A stretch of DNA of 64,000 nucleotides from JAMXLO01 sp963812075 (GTDB lineage Bacteria > Pseudomonadota > Alphaproteobacteria > Acetobacterales > Acetobacteraceae). The notes beneath the pieces are model-generated. The model saw nothing but the letters and a program-made list of their open reading frames with translations. It did not search any database and was not told the origin of the DNA. Shown in pieces: positions 38,056 to 48,304 of the stretch (the first letter of the stretch is position 1; every line of letters begins with the position of its first letter). The DNA lies in assembly GCA_963812075.1 (NCBI GenBank), contig CAWETN010000009.1, positions 1 to 64,000 of the forward strand, read 5' to 3'. A program made the position numbers and the translations under genes.

Positions 38056-39183
38056 TCAGTCCAGCGTCTCGCGATACAGGCTGACCGCGATCCCGCCCAC
38101 CACCACCGCGAACAGCACCATCGGCCACAGATCGGGCCAGATCTGCGCCAGCCCGTTGCCCTTCAGCAGCATGCCGCGGCAGATGCGCAGCGCATGCGTC
38201 AGCGGCACCGCCTCGCCGATGAAGCGCGCCCAGGCCGGCATGCCCATGAACGGGAACATGAAACCGGACAGCATGATCGACGGCAGCAGACCGAACTGCG
38301 ACAGCTGCTGCGCCTGCATCTGCGTGGTCGCCATGGTGGAGAAGGCGAAACCCATCGCCAGGTTGCAGGCGATGAACACGCCGAGCGCCAGCAGCAGCAG
38401 CGGCACCGAGCCGCGCACCGGCACGCCGAACACGGTGACCGACACCAGCAGGATCAGCGCGATCTGCACATAGGCCAGGCCGACATAGGGGATGATCTTG
38501 CCCAGCATCACCTCCACCGGCCGGATCGGCGTCGCCAGCAGGTTCTCCATCGTGCCCGACTCGCGCTCGCGGGTGATGGCGAGCGTCGTCATCACCAGCG
38601 TCGATACCGTCAGGATCAGCCCGATCAGCCCCGGTACGATGTTGAAGGCAGTGAGCTGCTCGGGATTGTAGCGGCCGTGCAGCACGATCTGGAACGGCGG
38701 CTGCGCCGGCTTCACCCGCATCTCCGCCGGCAGATCGCGGTTCAGCACGGTGGTGTTCAGTGCCACCACCGCGGCGGTCGCGTTGGCGATCGCGGTGGGG
38801 TCGGTGGCATCGGCGTCCATCAGCACCTGCGGCTGCTCGCCGCGATCGATGCGGCGGGAAAAATCCGGCGGGATGTTCAGCACGAACATCACGTCGCCGC
38901 GGGCCAGCGCCTGCTCGGCGGCGTCCTCGCTCCGCATCGGCACGATGTCGAAGTAGCCGGTGTTCTGCAGCGCCGCCGCCAACGTGCGTTCGTAGGTCGA
39001 GTGCTCGGCGGCCAGCAGCCCGGTCGGCAGATGCCGCGGATTGGCGTTGATCGCGTAGCCGAACAGGAACAGCTGCACCAGCGGCAGCATCACGGTCAGC
39101 CCGACGGTCGCACGATCGCGCCGCATCTGCAGCGATTCCTTGATCAGCATGGCGATCAGGCGCGCGGGAGAGAAGCGGTTCAT
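38056..39183 (-). CDS. ABC-2 type permease (YbhR/YbhS-like)
   Basis: 375 residues. One N-terminal helix, a long extracytoplasmic region (about 30-170), then five helices with LTREs-like QRESGTMENLLATPIRPVEVMLGKIIPYV, the ABC2_membrane motif. FPFMGMPAWARFIGEAVPLTHALRICRG matches the C-terminal conserved segment. Last gene of the tetR-hlyD-ATPase-permease operon, overlapping the ATPase gene by 4 bases. Only one permease gene is seen, where E. coli ybhFSR has two, so it probably works as a homodimer. Confidence 0.9.
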   Translation of the reverse strand: MNRFSPARLIAMLIKESLQMRRDRATVGLTVMLPLVQLFLFGYAINANPRHLPTGLLAAEHSTYERTLAAALQNTGYFDIVPMRSEDAAEQALARGDVMFVLNIPPDFSRRIDRGEQPQVLMDADATDPTAIANATAAVVALNTTVLNRDLPAEMRVKPAQPPFQIVLHGRYNPEQLTAFNIVPGLIGLILTVSTLVMTTLAITRERESGTMENLLATPIRPVEVMLGKIIPYVGLAYVQIALILLVSVTVFGVPVRGSVPLLLLALGVFIACNLAMGFAFSTMATTQMQAQQLSQFGLLPSIMLSGFMFPFMGMPAWARFIGEAVPLTHALRICRGMLLKGNGLAQIWPDLWPMVLFAVVVGGIAVSLYRETLD

Positions 39184-40091
39184 GCCGCAGTGTCCCGCAG
39201 CATGTGGATGAACACGTCGTCGAGCCGCGGCTCCACCTCCTCCCAGTGCAAAGCCGAACCGTCCAGGCCGTCGATCGCCGCGCGCAGCGCCGCGCGATCC
39301 ATGCCGGCGATGCGCAGCGCGCGGCCGAACACCGCCGCCGTCTCTACACCAGGCCTGCCACGCAACCGGCGCACCGCCTGTTCGATGCCTTCGCCGGTCG
39401 CCTCGAACGTCACCAGATGCGCGGCACGCACCACCTCGTCGGCGGTGCCCTGCACCACCAGCCGGCCACCTGACAAATACACCACGCGCTGGCAGCGCTC
39501 CGCCTCGTCCATGTAGTGCGTGGACACCAGCACGGTCATGCCGTCGGCGGCCATCTCGTGGATCATGTCCCAGAACTCGCGCCGCGCCTTGGCGTCCACA
39601 CCGGCGGTCGGTTCATCGAGCAGCAGCAGCCGTGGCCGGTGCAGCACGCAGGCGGCGAGCGCCATGCGCTGCTTCCAGCCGCCCGACAGCTCCTGCGCCA
39701 GCTGGTCGGCGCGATCGGCGAGGCCGATGCGGTCCAGCGCCGCGGCGACCGCGCGCTGCCGATCGTCGATCTGGTAGAGTCGCGCCATGAACTCCAGGTT
39801 CTCGGCCACCGTCAGGTCGCCGTAGAAGCTGAAGCGCTGCGTCATGTAGCCGATCTGCAGGCGGATGCGCGGAGCCTCGCGCAGCAGGTCCATCCCGAGG
39901 CAGGTGCCGCTGCCGCCGTCCGGCCGCAGCAGGCCGCACAGCATGCGGATCGTCGTCGTCTTGCCGCTGCCGTTGCCGCCCAGGAAGCCGCAGATCTCGC
40001 CTTCGGGCACCTGCAAGGTCAGGCCGTCGATCACCGGGCGCGCACCAAAACTCTTGCGCAGGTCGTGCACGTCGATCGCCAGCGCAGTCAT
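39180..40091 (-). CDS. ABC transporter ATP-binding protein (YbhF-like, one cassette)
   Basis: 303 residues. Walker A GGNGSGKTTTIRM, Q-loop TQRFSFYG, signature LSGGWKQRMALAACVLHRP, Walker B LLLLDEPTAGVD and the H-loop STHYMDEAERC. The C-terminal 80 residues are the usual DUF4162-like tail. Overlaps hlyD and the permease gene by 4 bases each. It would energise export of a drug or lipid-like compound together with its neighbours. Confidence 0.93.
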   Translation of the reverse strand: MTALAIDVHDLRKSFGARPVIDGLTLQVPEGEICGFLGGNGSGKTTTIRMLCGLLRPDGGSGTCLGMDLLREAPRIRLQIGYMTQRFSFYGDLTVAENLEFMARLYQIDDRQRAVAAALDRIGLADRADQLAQELSGGWKQRMALAACVLHRPRLLLLDEPTAGVDAKARREFWDMIHEMAADGMTVLVSTHYMDEAERCQRVVYLSGGRLVVQGTADEVVRAAHLVTFEATGEGIEQAVRRLRGRPGVETAAVFGRALRIAGMDRAALRAAIDGLDGSALHWEEVEPRLDDVFIHMLRDTAA

Positions 40092-41056
40092 CGCCGCACA
40101 TCCACCGGCTGGCCCGGCTTGAGCTGCGCCGCCTGCTCCGGCGGCGGGTGCGCCTCGATCAGGTACACCAGCTTCTCGCGGTTGGACTCGCTGTAGATCA
40201 CCGGCGGCGTGTATTCCGGCTGCGGCGCGATGAAGGTGACGGTGGCGGTCAGACCCGGGGCGCAGGCGTCGCAGCCGATCGCCAGACGGTCGCCTTCATG
40301 CAGCGTGGCCAGCTCGGTCTCCGGCACGAAGAACCGCACCAGGATGTTCTGCGGCGGCAGCAGCGACACCACCGGCGTGCCGGCATTGATGGTCTCGCCC
40401 CGCCGCGCGTAGGTGTCGGACACCAGCGCTGCCACCGGTGCCGCGACATGCCGCTGGTCCACCCGCCACTGGGCCTGCGCCAGGCCGGCACGTGCCTGAT
40501 CGACCATGGCGCGCTGCGCGGCGATCTCGTATTCGCGCCCGGTCGGCGATTGCAGCTGGGCCAGCCGTGCCGTCGCCGCTTCGGCCTTGGCAGTGGCCGA
40601 CGAGAGGTCGGCGCGCTGCTGGTCCACGGTCTGGCGGCTGGCGGCGCCGGTGCGCAGCAGCTCCTCGTTGCGGGCAAGGTCCTTGGCCATGCGGTCCCGC
40701 GTGGCGACGACATCGGCGAGGTCGGCGCGCGCCTGGGCGATCTCGGTGTCCCGGCTGCGGGTCTCGAGGTTGGTCAGCCGAGCCTCCGCTTCCGCCAGCT
40801 TGCCGGCGGCGGCGCTGCGCGCCGCGACATCGTCCGCGTCGTCCTGGGTGAACAGCGGCGCGCCGGCCGCCACCTGCGCGCCGCGTGCCACCGCGAGATC
40901 GGTGATGCGGCCGGTCAGGGTAGGCGAGACCCGCACATACTCGGCGTCCACATAGCCCTGCCAGACTTCGGGACCGGCGGCGCGATGCAGCCACCACCAG
41001 CCGCCGGCGCCGGCGGCGGTCAGCGCCGCGACCAGCACGAGCAACGCGCGCTTCAT
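40088..41056 (-). CDS. HlyD family periplasmic adaptor (membrane fusion protein)
   Basis: 322 residues. One N-terminal membrane helix (LLVLVAALTAAGAGGWWWL), a lipoyl half-domain (VRVSPTLTGRITDLAVARGAQVAAGAPLF), a coiled-coil hairpin around residues 85-165, and the second half ARRGETINAGTPVVSLLP. It connects the inner membrane ABC complex to an outer membrane channel, which is not encoded nearby. Confidence 0.92.
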   Translation of the reverse strand: MKRALLVLVAALTAAGAGGWWWLHRAAGPEVWQGYVDAEYVRVSPTLTGRITDLAVARGAQVAAGAPLFTQDDADDVAARSAAAGKLAEAEARLTNLETRSRDTEIAQARADLADVVATRDRMAKDLARNEELLRTGAASRQTVDQQRADLSSATAKAEAATARLAQLQSPTGREYEIAAQRAMVDQARAGLAQAQWRVDQRHVAAPVAALVSDTYARRGETINAGTPVVSLLPPQNILVRFFVPETELATLHEGDRLAIGCDACAPGLTATVTFIAPQPEYTPPVIYSESNREKLVYLIEAHPPPEQAAQLKPGQPVDVRR

Positions 41057-41670
41057 GGTGCCGGCTCCGCTGCCAGGCCGCGCAGCAGCACATCCAGATG
41101 CGCCTCAGCCACCGCGCGCGGATCGAACTTGAGGTCGGTGTGGCGGCCGAGCGAGTGCTTCCACAGTGCCAGCAGCAGGAACGGCGCGGCGAACAGCGGC
41201 AGCACGGCGTGTACATCCATGCGGCGGAACTCGCCTCGCTCCATGCCGCGGGTGAGAATGCCCTCGACCAGCGCGAAGGCCCGGCGCAGCACGGTGTCGG
41301 CGTAGAACTGGGCGATCGCCGGGAAGTTGCCCGATTCCGCCACCACAAGCTTGGGCACCGCGGTCACGTCGCTGTCCAGCAGTTGCAGGAAGCGCCGCGC
41401 CAGGACCCGCAGCAGGTCGCCGCAAGAGCCGGCATGGCCGGCGAACTGCGCCTCGGCGGCCTCAAGGTTGGGCAGCACTGCCTGGCGGACCACGGCGCGG
41501 AACAGGTCTTCCTTGGTCGGAAAATAGAGATAGATCGTGCCCTTGCTGATGCCGGCAGCGGCCGCGACGTCTTCCAGCTTGGTGGCGGCGTAGCCACGAT
41601 CGGCAAACGAGGCGAGGGCGGCCGCGACGATCTCGCCTGGCCGCGCGTCTTTGCGGCGAGTGTGGGGCAT
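41053..41670 (-). CDS. TetR/AcrR family transcriptional regulator
   Basis: 205 residues. N-terminal helix-turn-helix: EIVAAALASFADRGYAATKLEDVAAAAGISKGTIYLYFPTKEDLF is canonical. The ligand-binding part is unique. It is the first gene of the efflux operon, and a palindrome matching its likely operator lies immediately upstream of its start. This suggests autoregulation and induction of the whole operon by the exported compound. Confidence 0.95.
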   Translation of the reverse strand: MPHTRRKDARPGEIVAAALASFADRGYAATKLEDVAAAAGISKGTIYLYFPTKEDLFRAVVRQAVLPNLEAAEAQFAGHAGSCGDLLRVLARRFLQLLDSDVTAVPKLVVAESGNFPAIAQFYADTVLRRAFALVEGILTRGMERGEFRRMDVHAVLPLFAAPFLLLALWKHSLGRHTDLKFDPRAVAEAHLDVLLRGLAAEPAP

Positions 41671-41681
41671 GGATGTTATTT

Positions 41682-41699
41682 ACTGACTGGTCAGTCAGT
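41682..41699. promoter_or_regulatory. Probable TetR operator
   Basis: ACTGACTG and CAGTCAGT are perfectly inverted around a central GT, centred about 20 bases upstream of the tetR start. Length and symmetry are typical for TetR/AcrR operators of the TGACTGGTCAGTCA type. The position would block transcription of tetR and the downstream efflux genes. Confidence 0.75.
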
Positions 41700-41775
41700 T
41701 TCAAGGCCCTACGGTTCGGCGCCCGCCGAATCGTGACCGATTGCCTGGTCCTGTCGCCGGGAGCAGCCTGCCGGC

Positions 41776-42525
41776 ATGCACGACATGGCTCTGCTCGCGG
41801 TTGCCGGTCTGTTGGCCGGCGCGATGAACGCCGTCGCCGGCGGCGGCTCGTTCGTCAGCTTCCCCGCCATGATCGCCGCCGGGCTGCCGCCGGTCGTCGC
41901 CAATGCGTCGTCCACGGTGGCGCTGTTTCCCGGCACGCTGGCCAGCACCTGGGCCTATCGGCGCGCGTTCGCGCAGACCAGCGGGCTGCGCGTGCGTGTG
42001 CTGCTGCCGATCAGCGTGGCGGGTGGGCTGGTCGGTGCGGCGCTGCTGCTGGCGACGCCGGCGCATCTGTTCGACATGGTCATCCCGTTCCTGCTGCTGC
42101 TCGCCGCGCTGACCTTCGCCTTCGGTCCCCGCGCGGGGCTGGCGCTGCGTCGGGTGGTGCGCGTGGGCCCCGGGGCGATGCTGCCCGTGCAGTTCGTGCT
42201 GGCGATCTACGGCGGCTATTTCGGCGGCGCGGTCGGGCTGATGATGATGGCGGCCTGGAGCCTGCTGACCGCGAGCGCCGACCTGAAGGGGATGGCGCCG
42301 GTGCGGGTGCTGCTGGTCAGCGCGACCAACGGCGCGGCGGTGGGGTGGTTCATCGCGGCGGGCGCCGTCCGCTGGCCCGAGACGCTGGCCATGCTGGTGG
42401 CGAGCATCGCCGGTGGTTATCTCGGGGCGCGGCTGACGCAGTGGTTGCCGGGTCCGGTGGTGCGCTGGTTCGTCGTCGCGCTGACCGCGACGGTGACGGT
42501 GGCATTCTTCGTGCGCGTGCTGTGA
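41776..42525 (+). CDS. TSUP (TauE/SafE) family membrane permease
   Basis: 249 residues, eight predicted helices. The repeated family motifs are visible: LAGAMNAVAGGGSFVSFPAMIAAGLPPVVANASSTVALFPG near the N-terminus, and VLAIYGGYFGGAVGLMMMAAWSLL in the second half. Proteins of this family export sulfite, sulfonates or other organic anions. The gene diverges from tetR and could share the operator region, though its start is 76 bases from the palindrome. Confidence 0.9.
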   Translation: MHDMALLAVAGLLAGAMNAVAGGGSFVSFPAMIAAGLPPVVANASSTVALFPGTLASTWAYRRAFAQTSGLRVRVLLPISVAGGLVGAALLLATPAHLFDMVIPFLLLLAALTFAFGPRAGLALRRVVRVGPGAMLPVQFVLAIYGGYFGGAVGLMMMAAWSLLTASADLKGMAPVRVLLVSATNGAAVGWFIAAGAVRWPETLAMLVASIAGGYLGARLTQWLPGPVVRWFVVALTATVTVAFFVRVL

Positions 42526-42526
42526 C

Positions 42527-43796
42527 CTACGCCTGTCTGGTTCGCTTCCGCTCGATGTTCGGCAGGAACGCAGTGAGCAGCCCGATCAGCGGCAGGAACG
42601 AGCACAGCCGGTAAACCGTGTCGATGCTGGTCCAATCGGCCACCTGGCCCAGTGCCGCAGCGCCCAATCCGCCCAGCCCGAACGAGAAGCCGAAGAACAT
42701 GCCGGCCACCGTGCCGACGCGACCCGGCATCAGATCCTGCGCGTAGACCAGGATGGCGGTGAAGGCGGAGGACATGATCAGCCCGATCGCCACGCTGAGT
42801 ATGCCCGTCCAGAGCAAACTCGCATACGGCAGCATGAGGGCGAAGGGGAAGGCGCCGAGGATCGAGAACCAGATCACCGGCTTGCGCCCGAACCGGTCGC
42901 CGATCGGCCCGCCGGCGAAGGTGCCGGCCGCCACCGCGCCAAGGAAGACGAACAGGTGGATCTGAGCGTCCTGCACCGAGAGGCCGAACTTATGGATCAG
43001 GTAGAACGTGTAGAAAGAGCTGAGCGACGATGTGTAGACGTTTTTCGAGAACAGCAGCGCGATCAGGATGGCGATCGCGCCCAGCACCTTCTTGCGCGAC
43101 AGCACCGCATAAGCGGCGCCGCGGGCAGTGCCGCCGCCGGAGCGGCGTTCCGACAGGTGCCGGCTGTACCACAGGCTGACATTCGCCAGCAGGAAGATCG
43201 CCAGCAGCGCGGCCGCGGAGAACCAGGCGACGCTGGCCTGGCCGCGCGGCACCACGATGAAGGCGGCGAGCAGCGGGCCGATCGCCGAGCCGGTGCTGCC
43301 GCCGACCTGGAACAGCGATTGGGCGAAGCCGTGCCGGCCGCCTGAAGCCATGCGCGCCACGCGCGAGGATTTCGGGATGGAACACCGACGAGCCGAGGCC
43401 GACCAGCGCAGCGGCGAACAGGATCGTCGCATAGTTGTGGGCGACCGAGAGCAACAGCAGGCCGATCAGGCTGGAGCCCATCGCGATCGGCAAGGAGTAA
43501 GGCTGCGGGCGGCGATCGGTCACCAGTCCTACCACTGGTTGCAGCATCGACGCGGTAAGCTGGAAGGCCAGCGTGATCAGCCCGATCTGGCCGAAGTCGA
43601 GCCGGTAGGACTCCTTCAGGATCGGATAGAGCGCCGGAACCAATGACTGGTTCATGTCGTTCAGGAGGTGGCAGGCCGACAGCGACACCAGGATGGCGAA
43701 GGTGGTGGTCTCGCTACCCGCCTGGATGGCAGCAGGCCGTGCGGTGGCGGTGTTTTCGCTCAAGGGTCCCGTCCTGTCGTCTGGCTTCGCTCCCAT
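42527..43796 (-). CDS. MFS transporter, fosmidomycin-resistance (Fsr) type, frameshifted
   Basis: About 410 residues when joined. N-terminal part: CHLLNDMNQSLVPALYPILKESYRLDFGQIGLITL, then VVGLVTDRRPQPYSL and VGLGSSVFHPE. It continues in another frame as SSRVARMASGGRHGFAQSLFQVGGS and GPIGDRFGRKPVIW. One extra A at about 43364 explains the break. This H-x-x-N-D pattern and FHPE are diagnostic of Fsr-like efflux proteins. The start is uncertain; ATG 43796 lacks a ribosome binding site and TTG 43762 is possible. Confidence 0.85.
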
Positions 43797-43924
43797 TATG
43801 CGGGCTAGTGCGGCGTGCGACCTATGCGTCCGCATCAGCGCTGATACGCTTGTCGGCAAAAAACTGCCGCATTCATTTCTTAGTCAGCTAAGGAGCATAC
43901 ACCGGGAGGACCGGGAGAAGGACT

Positions 43925-44095
43925 ATGGATCGGCCACACGACACGAAGCCCGCGCGTCAGCGACGCGCGGCGCGAAACCATGTTCCGCTCGGCACGGTGC
44001 TGTGGATCACGGTGCTGCTCGCGTCGTGGTTCCTCATCGTCGAGTGGAAGATGCTGCCCGACGTCGTCACCGCAACGATGGGTGCTTTGCCCTGA
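43925..44095 (+). CDS. Small membrane protein (56 residues)
   Basis: Below the usual size cut-off but well supported: GGGAGAAGGACT lies right before the ATG, the first 22 residues are strongly basic (ARQRRAARNH), and LGTVLWITVLLASWFLIVEW is one membrane helix followed by a short acidic tail. The stop at 44095 abuts the stop of the convergent DUF1223 gene. Function unknown; the positive-inside rule predicts the C-terminus outside. Confidence 0.65.
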   Translation: MDRPHDTKPARQRRAARNHVPLGTVLWITVLLASWFLIVEWKMLPDVVTATMGALP

Positions 44096-44779
44096 TCAGA
44101 CTGGCGGCAGGTCCGCCGCGCCAAGGATCCGCAGGGCCGCCGACTGCACCAGGATGGCCAGACCCTGACCGCGTGCCGGCAACTTCGCGGTGAACCGGCG
44201 CGCGGCGCCGTCCCAGTCTCCCAGCGGCTCGACCTCGCGCACGATGCGGTATTCGCGCAGTCGCTCGCCGTCATTCTCGCCGGCGGCGACATCGGTGGCG
44301 TGCTCGGCGTCGTAGGCGACCCGCAGCGCCCTCACCGGAACCGGCACCGTGGCGACGTCCACCGTCAGCCCGTCGGGGGTGCGCTCCAGCGCCACCGCGA
44401 CCGGCAGCGCTCCCGCCGCGGCGATGGCGGCCTCGACCGCTTCGCGCTGCGAGCCGACCACCATGGCGTTGCCGTCCACCACCAGCGCCGGGGTGTACAC
44501 GCCGCCGCCAATCTGGCGTCCGTAGGCCCGCTGGCGGGCGGTCGCGGTCCGACTGGCGAACGGATCGCGCCAGCCGAGATGGTCCCAGTAGTCCACGTGC
44601 CAGGCCAGCGCGATCACACCGGACCGTCGCGTGAGCTCACCCAGCAGCGCATCGGCCGGCGGGCAGGACGAGCAGCCCTGCGAGGTGAACAGTTCGAGGA
44701 CGACGGGCTTCGGCGCCGCCTGCACGCGCGCGCCGAAGGCGCTTGCGGCGACGGCGGTCATCAGCGTGCGGCGTCGCAT
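44096..44779 (-). CDS. DUF1223 (thioredoxin-like) secreted protein
   Basis: 227 residues. N-terminal RRRTLMTAVAASAFGARVQA is a signal peptide, possibly Tat. The DUF1223 core is PVVLELFTSQGCSSCPPADALLGEL with a C-S-S-C dithiol, then WHVDYWDHLGWRDPFAS and YTPALVVDGNAMVVGS. The fold is thioredoxin-like; function unclear, perhaps periplasmic redox. ATG follows AAGGAGATGAC. Confidence 0.92.
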   Translation of the reverse strand: MRRRTLMTAVAASAFGARVQAAPKPVVLELFTSQGCSSCPPADALLGELTRRSGVIALAWHVDYWDHLGWRDPFASRTATARQRAYGRQIGGGVYTPALVVDGNAMVVGSQREAVEAAIAAAGALPVAVALERTPDGLTVDVATVPVPVRALRVAYDAEHATDVAAGENDGERLREYRIVREVEPLGDWDGAARRFTAKLPARGQGLAILVQSAALRILGAADLPPV

Positions 44780-45084
44780 GTCATCTCCTTTTGCTGCACG
44801 GATCCGACTCGCGCGACACGGCTGCGTTACGCCGGTCGATGTCCCGCATTTGGCGAACACGACGACCATGGCGGCCGTGGGTGTCGGCTCCGCGCTGCTG
44901 GCCGCCCTGATCGACACCGGCGAGCGTTGGCTCGGGCTCAACCGCTTGCAGGTGAGCGTCTTCACCGACAATCACCGCGCCATCGCGTTGTACCGTCGGT
45001 TCGGCTTCGAGGTGGAGGGTACGCATCGCGCCTCTGCGTTTCGCGACGGCGCCCTGGCCGACGCCCACACCATGGCGCGCATCG

Positions 45085-46315
<1,231 letters not shown>

Positions 46316-46483
46316 GGTGCGCACTCCCTCGGTCCGGCCACACGCAGGGCGGAGTAACCCCGGCGTCGTATCCGGGCAAGTGCAGGGAAGGGTCGCCAGC
46401 AATTCTCGACAACCGGTCGTTGCAATTGCCGGCCGGGCACCGGCGTTGCATCGTCGGTATGACGACACGCCGGAGAGGCCTGC

Positions 46484-47521
46484 ATGCGACTTGCGGCAGC
46501 GTGCCTGATTGCTCTTTGCCTTGGGGCCGCCGCCGGCCGGGCCGCCGAACCGGCTGTGGCGGTGCTCGATGTCGGCGCCGTGCCCTACCTCAAGCCGCAG
46601 GGTCGCGCGGCCTACGAAGATTTCCTGCTGATGAACCTGCCGCGCGCAATGGCGGTGGCATCGAACGGTGCCTATGGCGGGTTTGGCGGCGGCCAGACGA
46701 TCGAGGACATGCGCAGCAAGGCGCTGAAGTCCTGTGTCGACAAGGGCGGCACCGATTGTGCGGTCTACGCGGAGGACCTCCAGGTCGTCTGGCAGGGTCA
46801 TCCGGCGCAGGCCTTGCCGCCAGTTCCCGGGCCGCTGATCGCCGCACGCGACTACGCCTTCGCGCCTGATGCGCGGTTCATCTGGTATGGCCCGCAGACA
46901 GCCCGCGGTCTGCTGGTCTGGGGCCATGGCACCGGCACCGGCAGCGACAGCCGCGGACGGCAGCCACCCGCGATGGTGCGCGCGTTCAACAATGCCGGGT
47001 TCGACATCGTCCGCTTCGACCGTGCGCCGTCCACCGACTATGCGGACGATGCGGCGGGGTGGCTGCGCAAAGGCCTGGCGAGCCTGCGTGCGCAAGGCTG
47101 GCGCATGGTCGTGGTCGGCGGCCAGTCGCGCGGCGCGTGGAACAGCCTTCAGGTGCTGGACACACCGGGCCTGGCGGATGCCGTCGTTGCGATCTCCCCT
47201 GCCAGGTTCAACAGCCAGACCACGCAGGAGGCAGACCTGTCGGGCATCCTGCATGCGGCGCGCTCACCCACGGCGCGCGTCGCAATCGTGCAGTTCAAGG
47301 GGGACATCTTCGTCCGGGACATGCCCGGCCGCATCGACATGCTGCACGGTCTGATACCGCCGCGCGTCGCGGCGACCCTGGTGATCGACCAGCCCGAGGG
47401 CATCACCGGTCACGGCGGCGGCGGCAGCTTCGACTTCGCCCGCAGGTTCGGCGGGTGCCTGCTGCGCTTCGTGACCGAGCCCGTGCCGCCCAGGTCGTGC
47501 GACGCCCCTGGTAGGTCCTGA
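46484..47521 (+). CDS. Secreted alpha/beta-hydrolase-fold protein
   Basis: 345 residues. Signal peptide RLAAACLIALCLGAAAGRAA. The C-terminal two thirds look like an alpha/beta hydrolase: GLLVWGHGTGTGSD (oxyanion region), NAGFDIVRFDRAP, MVVVGGQSRGAWNSLQV with the nucleophile in G-Q-S-R-G, and a late HG motif around GITGHGGGGSFD that could supply the catalytic His. The substrate is unknown. The start follows GGAGAGG. Confidence 0.8.
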   Translation: MRLAAACLIALCLGAAAGRAAEPAVAVLDVGAVPYLKPQGRAAYEDFLLMNLPRAMAVASNGAYGGFGGGQTIEDMRSKALKSCVDKGGTDCAVYAEDLQVVWQGHPAQALPPVPGPLIAARDYAFAPDARFIWYGPQTARGLLVWGHGTGTGSDSRGRQPPAMVRAFNNAGFDIVRFDRAPSTDYADDAAGWLRKGLASLRAQGWRMVVVGGQSRGAWNSLQVLDTPGLADAVVAISPARFNSQTTQEADLSGILHAARSPTARVAIVQFKGDIFVRDMPGRIDMLHGLIPPRVAATLVIDQPEGITGHGGGGSFDFARRFGGCLLRFVTEPVPPRSCDAPGRS

Positions 47522-47683
47522 GCGCCGAGCGACGGCCAAGCCTTCCCTGACCGACAATGCGGATGATGCCGCCTACCCAGGTAACCGCAGGTTAAGGCCC
47601 GGCGGCTATAAGAAAATCTCCAACCAACCGCCGCCTGGGCACTGCAACGCACGCCGCCGCCCGGCCGGCGGGACACCATAAGG

Positions 47684-48304
47684 GTGCCAGCCGTGGCCAT
47701 GGAGGTCCGCTACATCGTCTTCGCGGCAGACGAGATGCGAAATGCCGTGGTGGGATTCCTGCTCAAGCAGGGTCACGTCACCACCTCCGCCGACGTGGCG
47801 GCGGTCGAGGTCGGCGGGCCGCATGAGGCCCCGGTCGCCACCGTGAAGCTGCTGCCGGTAGTCGGGCAGAAGCCCATCGTGGTGGACGCGCAGCACCTGA
47901 TTGCTGCACTGTTGCTCTACTGTATCGAGCGTCGCATCCCGATCCCCAAGCAGGCCGAGAAGCGGCTCGAGCTTTCGGTCAACGGTCTCACCATGGTGCT
48001 CACCTCGGACGGAGGGCCCGGCTCGCCCCGGCTCGCCGCCAACCAGGTGACCTACGGCGAGATGGCCAACCGCGCGACGCGCACCATTGGTACGATGCAG
48101 GAGGAACTGGCGCGAGCGCTCGCCCGCGCCGACTACGCCGAGAGCCAGATCGCCCAGGCGGAGGAAAGGGCCGCGCGTGCCGAGGCGGCACGGGCCAAGT
48201 CGTCGGCGGCGCTGGTCGCCGTCCAACTCCGGCCGGGGCTGCGTGGCCATCTTGGCCGCTGGCTGGTCAGGTTCAGACCGCCTCAGATGGAAGAGCGCGG
48301 CTGA
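47684..48304 (+). CDS. Hypothetical protein with C-terminal coiled coil
   Basis: 206 residues, starting with GTG 47684 or ATG 47699. The N-terminal part (VRYIVFAADEMRNAVVGFLLKQGH) is globular with a possible regulatory fold. The C-terminal residues 130-185 form an Ala/Glu/Arg-rich helix (MQEELARALARADYAESQIAQAEERAARAEAARAK), a coiled coil. No family recognised. It converges with rlmN, overlapping its 3' end by 32 bases. Confidence 0.65.
   Translation: MPAVAMEVRYIVFAADEMRNAVVGFLLKQGHVTTSADVAAVEVGGPHEAPVATVKLLPVVGQKPIVVDAQHLIAALLLYCIERRIPIPKQAEKRLELSVNGLTMVLTSDGGPGSPRLAANQVTYGEMANRATRTIGTMQEELARALARADYAESQIAQAEERAARAEAARAKSSAALVAVQLRPGLRGHLGRWLVRFRPPQMEERG

Noticed and set aside
36901..39516. 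An 871-codon plus-strand frame across the aldolase and ABC permease genes
   Set aside because: It crosses several intact minus-strand genes, has shadow-like composition and no ribosome binding site.
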